From Planctomicrobium piriforme (GTDB taxonomy: Bacteria > Planctomycetota > Planctomycetia > Pirellulales > PNKZ01): a stretch of 7,138 bases of DNA. This document shows, in pieces, positions 1 to 6,676 of this stretch. Location: assembly GCA_945877965.1 (NCBI GenBank), contig CAMCTH010000243.1, forward strand, positions 1-7,138, written 5' to 3'. Position numbers and translations under genes: made by a program. The notes beneath the pieces were generated by a model. It ran no database searches, had not been told where the DNA came from, and saw nothing but the letters and a program-made list of their open reading frames with translations. How positions within the stretch are numbered: position 1 is the stretch's first letter; each line of letters begins with the position of its first letter.

Positions 1-1
1 G

Positions 2-3000
2 CTCGTGATCGATCGTCTCGACCCAACGCAGTGCGTCGCCGCCGTGCCGACGCAACTGGCGGGCGAACGAACCGGTGAAGTGGTCGAGTTCACGTGTCTC
101 GACCCGAAGGCTTCGCTCCGGGTGCTGGCCAATCGCATTCGCGACGCCGCCGAAGCGACGAGCGTCACGACCGTCGCATTCGGCGACGACGAAACCAAGG
201 CCGAGCATTGCGTTGAGCTCCGCGTCGCCGCCGGTGAACGATTTTTGCTTCAGGCGGCCGTGCCGACGCGATGGATCGTCGACTCCGTGACCGCGTCGCC
301 CAGCGGAGTGCTGGCCGATTGGACCCTGTCGGAGGTGCGCGAAAAGCATCGCTGGCTCACCATCCGTCTCGCCCAGGCTTTGAAGCCCGACCGTCCGCTG
401 CGACTGACGATCGTGGCCCGCGCGAAACGCCCCGGAGCCGGGGCGGCGCTTACGGCCGATGATTTGCGGATCGTCGAGTTTCGCGACACTCGCGATGACG
501 CGCCGATCGCCGCCATTCGCTCGGCCGACTCCTGGCGACTGCAACTCGAACGAGAGCGCGAAGAAGCCGCCCCGACGGTCGAACGACTCGATCCATTGCG
601 GCGCGAACTTCTCGGCGAGTTCGTCCCGGAGTACTTGCTCGATCTGCGTCCGTCGGCCGATCCATGGAATCTGCTGCTCACGCGCCGCGCAGCCCGACTG
701 GAAGTCCAGATCGCGCAGACGGCGACATTGAGCGGCGATCAGTTGACGGAGAAGTATCAATTCACCGTCGTCGACCAAGATGCGGCCCTCGTCGAACGGC
801 TCGAAGTTCGCTTCGTTCCGAATCGGACTCAATCCATCTCCTGGTCCCTCGGCGAAGAGCGTAGCGGGGGGCTGGCCGCTCGTCGGACGTCGACGAACGA
901 CGCGAAGTCGCTCGGGGGTGTCGAAACCTGGGAGATCGTCTTCCCCACGCCGCAAGTCAGCCCGGTTGAATTGCACGCCGTGCGCCGCTCGCCGTTCAAC
1001 GGTGCCGCGGAGATTGCCTTGGCGGGCGTCGTCGATGCCGTGCTCGGCAACGGTACGGTCGCCGTCGAATCGGACCCGGCCACGCCGCTGGCCGTCGATC
1101 GCGCTACGCTGACGCCGCTTCCCGCAGCGGAACAGACCGACGAGTTGCAACATCGCCTCCGCGGCTACTTCCGCTACGAACCGAATCAACATGTCGTCGC
1201 CGGCTTGGCGCGCCGCCTTAACGTCCAACGTTTGACGAACTTCGCCGAGTTGCCGGTCGCCGTCGTTTGGAATGCACGTCTTCAAACAGCCTACGAAGCC
1301 GACGGTCGGATTACCCACCGCGCTCGGCTGTGGATCCAATCCTTCGGCGGACAATCGTTCACCTGGAAGTTTGCCGACGGACTCGAACGACTTGCCGTAC
1401 ACGTCGACGATGAACCGCTCACGATCACCGGAACGAACGCCGTCGTGCCGCTGCCGAAGCTCGGCGAGTTTATCACCGTAACGGCAGAGTATACGGAACG
1501 CCTCGCCGCGACGGGCCCGCTCCGTTTGGCGGCCGTCACGTCGTTGAACCTCGACTTACCGGTGCTCCATACGGAACGTGATCTTCGCCTGCCGCCGCAC
1601 TATGCAGCCGTCGACGAAGCAGAAGCCGTGACCGCCGACGATAACGCAGAGAGCCGATTGCAGCGGCTGATCGCACCGTTGGCAAAGCAAGGAAGCAGGC
1701 GATCCCCAACCGTCGTACCCTCAAAAATTGAGCCGACGGACCCGCTCTGGGGGCAAGGCGAGTTGAACTTCGACCCCGGAGTACCGACGTCGACTGACGC
1801 CGTGTGGCTGGCGCGACGCGAAACGACGGCGGCCGTCCAGTTCGCCGCCGCCGCAATCGCGTGCGCGCTGGGGCTGCGTTATCTGGTACGACGACGAGCT
1901 GGATTTTGGCTGACCCTCGGCGTGATCTCGGCCTTGGCGACGGTGCTGCCGACGTATCCCGCCGCGATTCTGGTCTGGTGCTGCTACGGCCTCGTTGCCG
2001 CCATCGCGATCGAAATCACCCTGCCGAAGTTGCTGCCGCGCAAATCGACGCGAAACGACGGTCGAATCGGCACCATGCCGACGAGCACCACCGGCACCGC
2101 AGCCGGCCGCGCCGTCGTTACGTCGTGGCCCTTGCTCATCGCCGCCTCGCTCGCATCGTCGCTCTCTGCGCAGACACCGACGACGGCGACTCCGCAACCG
2201 GAACCGGCCGCGGTCTTTATCCCCGTCGGCAACGACGGTCGCCCGAACGGCGAGCGCTACCAAGTTCCCGAGCGATTGTGGAAAGCCCTCGAACAGCGGA
2301 TCGCCAAGAATGACCCAACTTCGCTCGGCGGCGCCGTGCTGACCGGTGCCGACTATGCGATCGTCGTCGCCCACGATGCTCGTCGCGCGAAGCATATCAT
2401 CAGCGAACTCCGGGCGACGTGGAACGTGCACGTCGTTGCCGCGCCGACCGAGGCGGCCATTCCCTTCACGCCGTTCGACGTCTCGTCGACGGCCGTGCTT
2501 GTCGACGGTCGACCGGTTGAGGCGGTGCGAACCAGCGACGGCCGACGACTCCGCTTGGCGTTCGATCAACCCGGCCCGCATCGAGTCGAAGTAATCGTCC
2601 GAACGGCGACGGCCGAACCGTCGCTTGGCTCGGGCACTGCCCTCAGTATTCCACGCGTTAACGACGGTCGCCTTCGCGTTACAATGCCTCCGGAACTAGG
2701 CGGACTGACGATTGCCGAAGCGGCAGAGACGCCGGCCGTTACCGCCGATCGTCGGTTACTGACGACGCGGCTGCTGCCGAACGACGTACTTTCGCTCAGC
2801 TGGCATGACGCTGCGACGCCGTCCGAGACCGTCGAGTTCGAACAGTACGAATGGTGGCGTGTTCGGCCCGGCACCGTCACCGTCGATTTGAAACTGCGCG
2901 TCGTTTCGCCGACGGCGGGCGGACGTGAAATCACGCTCTTGGCCGATCCACGCCTGCAGTGGTTGCCGCGACGCACCGGCGAAGGGGAATCGATCGAAGT

Positions 3001-5323
3001 AACTTCGACGCCGCTGATCGTGGAGCAAGCGACGGTCGGACAACGACTACGAATCACGCTGCCGGAATCGCTGCGCCCCGACGCCGTCGTCGAGACGACG
3101 TTCCTCCTCAACGGCGCGACGGGCATGGGTCGACTCCGGTTGCCCGAACTGCGGCTCGAACGGAGCGCGGCTCGCCGACATCTGTTCGCCGTGTCGATCG
3201 ATCCGGGGCTCGACTTCACCTTTGCCGGCTCGATCGGTTTCATCCCGGCGGCGATTCCCGAATTCGAACGGATGTGGGGAACGACCGCGACGTTGCCGCA
3301 AGCCGCGTTCGAACTCAAAGCCCTGCGCGACGACTGGAGTTTGTCGACGCGTCCCAAAGCGACGCGTCTTACCGCCGTCGAGACCCAAACCGTGACTTGC
3401 GGCCGGCGCCGAGTCGACGTGGCGTACGAAGCTGAGATCACGCCGACGGGCGATGCCATCACGCGTTACGAGTTGGCCGCCCCTGCCGATTTGGAAGTGG
3501 CGTCGGTCTCGGTCGTCGACGTCTCGGGCGACGGCGAAGAACATGCCCTCCGCTTTGCTCGCGACGATACGGGGTCGGTGATCGTCTTGCTGCGCACGCC
3601 TCTGCGGAGTGCGAACAAATTGACGCTGCGCGGCCGCTGGAGCGTCCCGACGGCGCCGGATTCGACCTTCCCATTCGTGCAACTCCGCGGCGCCACCGGC
3701 GGCAGTCGGCAACTGCGCGTGATCCGTCTACCCGAGGCTTCGGTTGAATTGGTCAGTGCGAAGAACCTGCAGTTGGAACCGCCGGAAGCGACCGGCTCGG
3801 CCGTCGGACAGCGTGGTCGGCTCGTCGGCGTCTGGCGCGTCACGGCTCCGAACCCGACGGCGAAGCTAAAGATTACGACCAATGCCCCGCGCGTCGCCGT
3901 CGAGGCCGTCTCGACGCTACGGCGCGACTTGCAGACGTGGGAATACGAACTCGTCGCGCAACTCGACGTGACAGCCGGCATTGTCGACGAGATTCGTCTC
4001 GATTTCCCCGCGGCCGTCGCGCTGCCGCTGACGATCATTCCTACGATGCCCTACGAAGCGACCACCTTACGTGAGAACGGCCGACGACAGTTGGTGCTGC
4101 ATCCGCGAGAATCGATTCGCGGCAAGTTTCAATTCGCGCTCCGCGGCGACCTGACGGCCCTTGATCGCGAGCATCCTGTGCCGCACGTACGATTACGGGG
4201 CGTCGACTCGTCGGTCTATTATTTCCAGCTTCCCGCGCGAACCGGCTTGAATCGCGTCGCCTGGGACGTCGAACAATTGACGCCTGCGCCGCTCCCGGCG
4301 GGATTCAGCAAACCGACGGCCGAAGACGTGGTGACGTATCGGGCACTCGGCCCCGAGCCGTCGGCGACGTTGCGCGAAGTCCGTCGCGGCACCGGTCGAC
4401 CGACCGTGCGATTGGCCGATCACCATATCCGCAAGTCGTCAGACGGCGACGAGTGTGTTTCTACATGGCTCGTCGACCCGTCGGGCTCATCCGAGCTTAC
4501 GCTCCGTTCGACGCGCAAGCTGCAACTCCTTTCGGTTCGCGCCGGAGGCGTCGACGTCGTGCCGACCGTCGTCGACGATCTCGCGGTTCGAATTCCGACG
4601 GCCAGCGACCAGATGCCGCATCTCGTCGAAGTCGCGTATCGACATCTCCCGTTGGCGTCGAAAGCGACCGACGTCGCCGAGTTCACCGCCCCGGTGCTCG
4701 AAGACTTGCCGATCGAGCGCACGTTGTGGACGATCGCCGACACAGCGACCGATTCGCCGCCGGTCGTGCAAGATGCGGCGACCGCGGCCCAGTTGCAAAC
4801 GCAACGCGCCCAAGTCTACACGGCCGTCACGGCCGAGCTAACTGCCGACCAAGGACTCGGTGAAACGCGAGCCTGGATTGCACCGCTGGAACGCCGCCGA
4901 CAACGGGCCGCAGGTGTCGCGAACGCCGCCGGCGATGCCGCGACGACGGACCTCGACGTCGTCTGGGACGCTGCGGCGGACAAGATTGAATCGCGAGTCT
5001 ATCTCTCGATGACGGCCGACAAGGGGACCGTCGTCCGTTCGACCGCGGCTCCGGCGAACGTCGCGCTCCGCATCTGGCCTGCGCCGCTCGCCTGCTTGCT
5101 CGCAGCGACGCTTCTCTGGCTCGGCGGCCGTTATGACGGTCTCTGGCGGTGGTCGCAATTGGCGGCCATACTCGTCGGCCTCGCCTGGATCGTCTGGCTG
5201 CAACCGGCGATCGTCGGCTGGATCTTGCTCGCCGCCGTCGCCGGCAGCCGATTTCACGGCAGCGTACGACAAGCGCGCGAACGTCGCACGACGCCGATCG
5301 GCGCGATGCGATTAGCGCGATAA
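2..5323 (+). CDS. Giant two-part envelope/secreted protein of unknown function (5' end outside window)
   Basis: I do not recognise a named family. The frame is open at the left edge; the GTG at 5 has no support as a start, so the N-terminus lies upstream. Residues below are counted from that GTG. Residues 1-600 are mostly alternating hydrophobic/polar beta-type sequence. Residues 609-670 hold about three membrane segments, and 703-722 form a signal-peptide-like stretch ending LSAQT. Residues 730-1680 are again beta-rich, with Trp/Tyr-containing strands (EYEWW near 947-951, FPFVQL near 1222). Two to three membrane segments occupy about 1690-1749, followed by a basic tail and a TAA stop. The two halves share one layout: beta domains, a closing module, then membrane helices. 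I see no catalytic motif. Such very large predicted membrane or exported proteins are common in planctomycetes. Inference: an envelope protein with big periplasmic or surface domains, possibly a fusion of two tandem paralogues. The reading frame is secure; the function is unknown. Confidence 0.9.
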   Translation, partial: LVIDRLDPTQCVAAVPTQLAGERTGEVVEFTCLDPKASLRVLANRIRDAAEATSVTTVAFGDDETKAEHCVELRVAAGERFLLQAAVPTRWIVDSVTASPSGVLADWTLSEVREKHRWLTIRLAQALKPDRPLRLTIVARAKRPGAGAALTADDLRIVEFRDTRDDAPIAAIRSADSWRLQLEREREEAAPTVERLDPLRRELLGEFVPEYLLDLRPSADPWNLLLTRRAARLEVQIAQTATLSGDQLTEKYQFTVVDQDAALVERLEVRFVPNRTQSISWSLGEERSGGLAARRTSTNDAKSLGGVETWEIVFPTPQVSPVELHAVRRSPFNGAAEIALAGVVDAVLGNGTVAVESDPATPLAVDRATLTPLPAAEQTDELQHRLRGYFRYEPNQHVVAGLARRLNVQRLTNFAELPVAVVWNARLQTAYEADGRITHRARLWIQSFGGQSFTWKFADGLERLAVHVDDEPLTITGTNAVVPLPKLGEFITVTAEYTERLAATGPLRLAAVTSLNLDLPVLHTERDLRLPPHYAAVDEAEAVTADDNAESRLQRLIAPLAKQGSRRSPTVVPSKIEPTDPLWGQGELNFDPGVPTSTDAVWLARRETTAAVQFAAAAIACALGLRYLVRRRAGFWLTLGVISALATVLPTYPAAILVWCCYGLVAAIAIEITLPKLLPRKSTRNDGRIGTMPTSTTGTAAGRAVVTSWPLLIAASLASSLSAQTPTTATPQPEPAAVFIPVGNDGRPNGERYQVPERLWKALEQRIAKNDPTSLGGAVLTGADYAIVVAHDARRAKHIISELRATWNVHVVAAPTEAAIPFTPFDVSSTAVLVDGRPVEAVRTSDGRRLRLAFDQPGPHRVEVIVRTATAEPSLGSGTALSIPRVNDGRLRVTMPPELGGLTIAEAAETPAVTADRRLLTTRLLPNDVLSLSWHDAATPSETVEFEQYEWWRVRPGTVTVDLKLRVVSPTAGGREITLLADPRLQWLPRRTGEGESIEVTSTPLIVEQATVGQRLRITLPESLRPDAVVETTFLLNGATGMGRLRLPELRLERSAARRHLFAVSIDPGLDFTFAGSIGFIPAAIPEFERMWGTTATLPQAAFELKALRDDWSLSTRPKATRLTAVETQTVTCGRRRVDVAYEAEITPTGDAITRYELAAPADLEVASVSVVDVSGDGEEHALRFARDDTGSVIVLLRTPLRSANKLTLRGRWSVPTAPDSTFPFVQLRGATGGSRQLRVIRLPEASVELVSAKNLQLEPPEATGSAVGQRGRLVGVWRVTAPNPTAKLKITTNAPRVAVEAVSTLRRDLQTWEYELVAQLDVTAGIVDEIRLDFPAAVALPLTIIPTMPYEATTLRENGRRQLVLHPRESIRGKFQFALRGDLTALDREHPVPHVRLRGVDSSVYYFQLPARTGLNRVAWDVEQLTPAPLPAGFSKPTAEDVVTYRALGPEPSATLREVRRGTGRPTVRLADHHIRKSSDGDECVSTWLVDPSGSSELTLRSTRKLQLLSVRAGGVDVVPTVVDDLAVRIPTASDQMPHLVEVAYRHLPLASKATDVAEFTAPVLEDLPIERTLWTIADTATDSPPVVQDAATAAQLQTQRAQVYTAVTAELTADQGLGETRAWIAPLERRRQRAAGVANAAGDAATTDLDVVWDAAADKIESRVYLSMTADKGTVVRSTAAPANVALRIWPAPLACLLAATLLWLGGRYDGLWRWSQLAAILVGLAWIVWLQPAIVGWILLAAVAGSRFHGSVRQARERRTTPIGAMRLAR
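1829..2170 (+). other. Internal membrane cluster followed by a signal-peptide-like segment within the giant protein
   Basis: Codons for residues 609-670 encode three hydrophobic stretches (about 609-627, 633-651 and 652-670) separated by a short Arg-rich loop (VRRRAG). After a basic linker (LPRKSTRNDGR) comes Met691, an Arg at 702, a hydrophobic core at 703-718 and the small-residue end SLSAQT. This resembles an N-terminal signal peptide but sits in the middle of one reading frame. The codons before Met691 (ATG at 2075) show no Shine-Dalgarno-like sequence, so a separate internal start is not supported. The segment probably acts as a further membrane span or an internal cleavage site. Confidence 0.6.
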
Positions 5324-5368
5324 TCGACCTCGCCGAGCAAGCGGTTCTGCGCCGTCGTGGCAAGACGA

Positions 5369-5394
5369 AAAACGGGGCGAATCCTCCCGGTTTT
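5369..5394 (+). terminator. Weak terminator-like hairpin after the giant gene
   Basis: The arms AAAACGGGG (5369-5377) and CCCGGTTTT (5386-5394) pair over 9 positions with one G:G mismatch around an 8-base loop. The hairpin lies 46 bases after the TAA of the giant gene. On the + strand the 3' arm ends in TTTT followed by GTAACGTTTT. On the - strand the hairpin is followed by a run of five T. It could stop transcripts from the giant gene before rimI, but the mismatch and short T run make this a weak candidate. Confidence 0.35.
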
Positions 5395-5461
5395 GTAACG
5401 TTTTCAAAGCGCGAGTGCCGGCATTTGCGATCGCTCTTGCCGCATATTCAGGCTTCGATTA

Positions 5462-5559
5462 CCGTACCCGCCGACACGCAGCAGTACGGCGTCGTGGGAG
5501 TCGCGCAGGGAGCGCGAACTTGCCGCGTCAAACGAACGACGCCGACGAATTGGGTACGG
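5462..5559 (+). other. Nested inverted repeats, possible structured leader RNA before rimI
   Basis: Three co-linear inverted repeats are nested in this non-coding stretch. The outer pair is CCGTACCC (5462-5469) with GGGTACGG (5552-5559). The middle pair is CGGCGTCGT (5487-5495) with ACGACGCCG (5536-5544). The inner pair is TCGCGC (5501-5506) with GCGCGA (5512-5517) around the loop AGGGA. All pairs are perfect. If transcribed, they would form a long interrupted stem-loop ending seven bases before the rimI Shine-Dalgarno stretch. There is no T run, so it is not an intrinsic terminator. I recognise no known riboswitch or RNA family. Chance pairing is possible in such CG-rich sequence. The rest of the gap between the giant gene and rimI shows no convincing promoter. 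Confidence 0.35.
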
Positions 5560-5565
5560 CCGACA

Positions 5566-5575
5566 GGGAAGGAAG
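5566..5575 (+). promoter_or_regulatory. Shine-Dalgarno sequence of rimI
   Basis: The purine stretch GGGAAGGAAG ends six bases before the ATG at 5582, a good distance for ribosome binding. It supports this ATG over the in-frame Met15 and Met20 codons further in. Confidence 0.7.
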
Positions 5576-5581
5576 CCGCCG

Positions 5582-6097
5582 ATGAGCACGCCTCAACATG
5601 ACGTCGGATTTCACGTTCGCTGGATGATCCGTCGCGACATGACGGATGTCTTGCAGATCGAAACCGATGCGTTCGAGTTTCCCTGGTCGGAAGAAGAGTT
5701 CGTTCGTTGCTTGCGTCAGCGCAATTGCATCGGCATGGTGGCCGAGTGGGACGACAAGATCGTCGGCTACATGATTTACGAGCTCCACAAGAACCGGCTG
5801 CACATCCTGAACTTCGCCGTCGCTCCGCAGTTTCGCCGCCGCGGCGTCGGGGCGCGAATGACGACGAAGCTCGTCGCCAAGCTCACAGCCCAACGACGCA
5901 GCCGCATTTTGCTGGAAGTTCGCGAAACGAACCTCGCGGCCCAATTGTTCTTCCGAAACCAAGGCTTTCGCGCCGTCTCAGTCTTGCGTGATTTCTACGA
6001 AGACACGACGGAAGACGCTTACGTGATGCAATTCCGCTATAAGGCGGATGCGGCCGTCACGCTCGACGAGAACCAAGTCACGCGCCGGGCTGCTTAA
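5582..6097 (+). CDS. rimI: Ribosomal protein S18-alanine N-acetyltransferase (RimI-like GNAT)
   Basis: A 171-residue GNAT-fold acetyltransferase. RimI transfers an acetyl group from acetyl-CoA to the N-terminal alanine of ribosomal protein S18 in the cytoplasm. Visible signatures: the RimI-type FPWSEEEF at 33-40; strand LHILNFAVAP at 73-82 leading into the acetyl-CoA pyrophosphate loop with R-R-x-G-V-G at 86-90; LLEVRETN at 110-117, whose Glu112 matches the family's catalytic glutamate; FFRNQGF at 123-129; Tyr139 in DFYED, matching the usual acid-side tyrosine; and EDAYVM at 144-149. It is slightly longer than typical RimI proteins of about 150 residues, with roughly ten extra N-terminal residues and a polar C-terminal tail. 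A strong Shine-Dalgarno sequence supports the start. It is preceded by a possibly structured leader and faces the convergent phosphoesterase gene across 33 bases. No tsa genes are adjacent within the window. The GNAT and RimI-family call is firm; the exact substrate is inferred and could be another protein. Confidence 0.87.
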   Translation: MSTPQHDVGFHVRWMIRRDMTDVLQIETDAFEFPWSEEEFVRCLRQRNCIGMVAEWDDKIVGYMIYELHKNRLHILNFAVAPQFRRRGVGARMTTKLVAKLTAQRRSRILLEVRETNLAAQLFFRNQGFRAVSVLRDFYEDTTEDAYVMQFRYKADAAVTLDENQVTRRAA

Positions 6098-6118
6098 AGA
6101 CCGTCAACCGATCATTGC

Positions 6119-6149
6119 AAAACGAGATCATCAGACGGCGATGATCTCG
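6119..6149 (-). terminator. Intrinsic terminator overlapping the end of the phosphoesterase gene
   Basis: A perfect 10-base inverted repeat, CGAGATCATC (6123-6132) and GATGATCTCG (6140-6149), surrounds a 7-base loop. Read on the - strand it is followed at once by TTTT (6122-6119). The upstream arm encodes the last residues (Glu-Ile-Ile) of the phosphoesterase, and its TGA stop (6133-6131) lies at the loop/downstream-arm junction. Only half of each arm is G or C and the T run is short, so efficiency may be modest. On the + strand there is no T run, so rimI is not served in the same way. Confidence 0.65.
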
Positions 6150-6613
6150 ACGGCCAGCGACGGCAAGTCGACGATCGCAATTGAGTGCGGCGTTGCGCGG
6201 TACAAGGCTCCGGGATTGAGCACCAAGGCGGGGCCCCGTCGTTCTTGCTTCGCTACGTGCGTGTGGCCGTAGCAAATCAGCCGGTACTTCTCGCTCGCAA
6301 TCGCCTCGGCAAAGGTCGGGCCGTCGTCGCCGTGCAGCAATGCGATCGGCACGCCGGCCAACTCCAGCGAGCCGAAGCGCTCGTGGCATGTTTGTCCCGC
6401 GGCGACGATCGCCTTGCGAAGTTGCCCGGCATGGTGATCGACGTTGCCGAACACGAAGTGCGTCGGCCATTTCTTGAACACCCGCACCACGTCGGCCGAC
6501 CCGATGTCGCCGCAGTGCAGTACCGCCTCGACGGCAAAACTCTCCAACATCCGCACCGCTTCCAGGGCGTAATCGACCTGGCCGTGCGTATCGCTGACGA
6601 CGCCGACGAGCAT
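6131..6613 (-). CDS. YfcE/MJ0936-family metallophosphoesterase (predicted phosphodiesterase)
   Basis: A 160-residue cytoplasmic calcineurin-like phosphoesterase, predicted to hydrolyse phosphodiester bonds with a two-metal centre; the natural substrate of this family is generally unclear. All core metal-ligand motifs are visible: SDTHG at 7-11 (Asp8, His10), CGDIG at 34-38 (Asp36), GNVDH at 56-60 (Asn57), His94 in LLHGDDG, GHTH at 116-119 (His117, His119) and the family's NPGA at 133-136. The length fits single-domain YfcE/MJ0936 proteins. Family members commonly have HGH where this one has HGD. I chose the ATG at 6613 because the protein then begins directly with the first beta strand. The frame is open 55 codons further upstream, but that extension is Ser/Gly/Arg-rich and would run over the start of the divergent acyltransferase gene. 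AGAGG and GGAAGGA lie just upstream. The gene is convergent with rimI and divergent from the acyltransferase gene. Confidence 0.88.
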   Translation of the reverse strand: MLVGVVSDTHGQVDYALEAVRMLESFAVEAVLHCGDIGSADVVRVFKKWPTHFVFGNVDHHAGQLRKAIVAAGQTCHERFGSLELAGVPIALLHGDDGPTFAEAIASEKYRLICYGHTHVAKQERRGPALVLNPGALYRATPHSIAIVDLPSLAVEIIAV

Positions 6614-6616
6614 GAA

Positions 6617-6631
6617 CCTCTGGGTCCTTCC
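6617..6631 (-). promoter_or_regulatory. Ribosome binding region of the phosphoesterase gene
   Basis: On the - strand GGAAGGA (6631-6625) lies 11 bases and AGAGG (6621-6617) 3 bases before the ATG at 6613. Neither is at the ideal distance, but together they make this purine-rich stretch the likely ribosome binding region. It supports the 6613 start over the longer upstream-open frame. Confidence 0.5.
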
Positions 6632-6662
6632 AAAGTTGGGAACGGAATTCTCTCGGCGAGTC

Positions 6663-6670
6663 GTTATACT
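6663..6670. promoter_or_regulatory. Overlapping divergent -10-like boxes between the phosphoesterase and acyltransferase genes
   Basis: The eight bases GTTATACT contain TATACT on the + strand (6665-6670) and TATAAC on the - strand (6663-6668). Each matches the bacterial -10 consensus at five of six positions, and the two share a TATA core. On the - strand TTGTCA (6695-6690) could serve as a -35 box, but the spacer of 21 bases is long. On the + strand no good -35 box is seen at the usual distance. Planctomycete promoters are poorly characterised, so this is a candidate only. Confidence 0.35.
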
Positions 6671-6676
6671 GCCGCC

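Noticed and set aside
2054..2670. The 11-mer AACGACGGTCG occurring at 2054, 2231 and 2660
   Set aside because: All three copies are in frame and encode Asn-Asp-Gly-Arg with preferred codons. They are unevenly spaced with different flanks, so shared codon usage explains them better than a DNA repeat.
1721..3462. Two long reading frames on the - strand (1721-2581 and 2566-3462) opposite the giant gene
   Set aside because: Their translations are Arg/Ser/Gly-rich with no motif or membrane pattern. Such antisense openness is expected opposite a GC-rich gene with strong codon bias.
5427..5434. The palindrome GCGATCGC, identical to the cyanobacterial HIP1 octamer
   Set aside because: It is a single non-coding copy and its component words (GCGA, GATC, TCGC) are common throughout this sequence; there is no sign of HIP1-like abundance or of cyanobacterial genes.
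5149..5601. A 150-codon + strand frame running from inside the giant gene, across the gap and into rimI
   Set aside because: Its first part is an Arg-rich shadow of the giant gene's membrane segment, its end overlaps the rimI start, and nothing recognisable lies in the part covering the gap.
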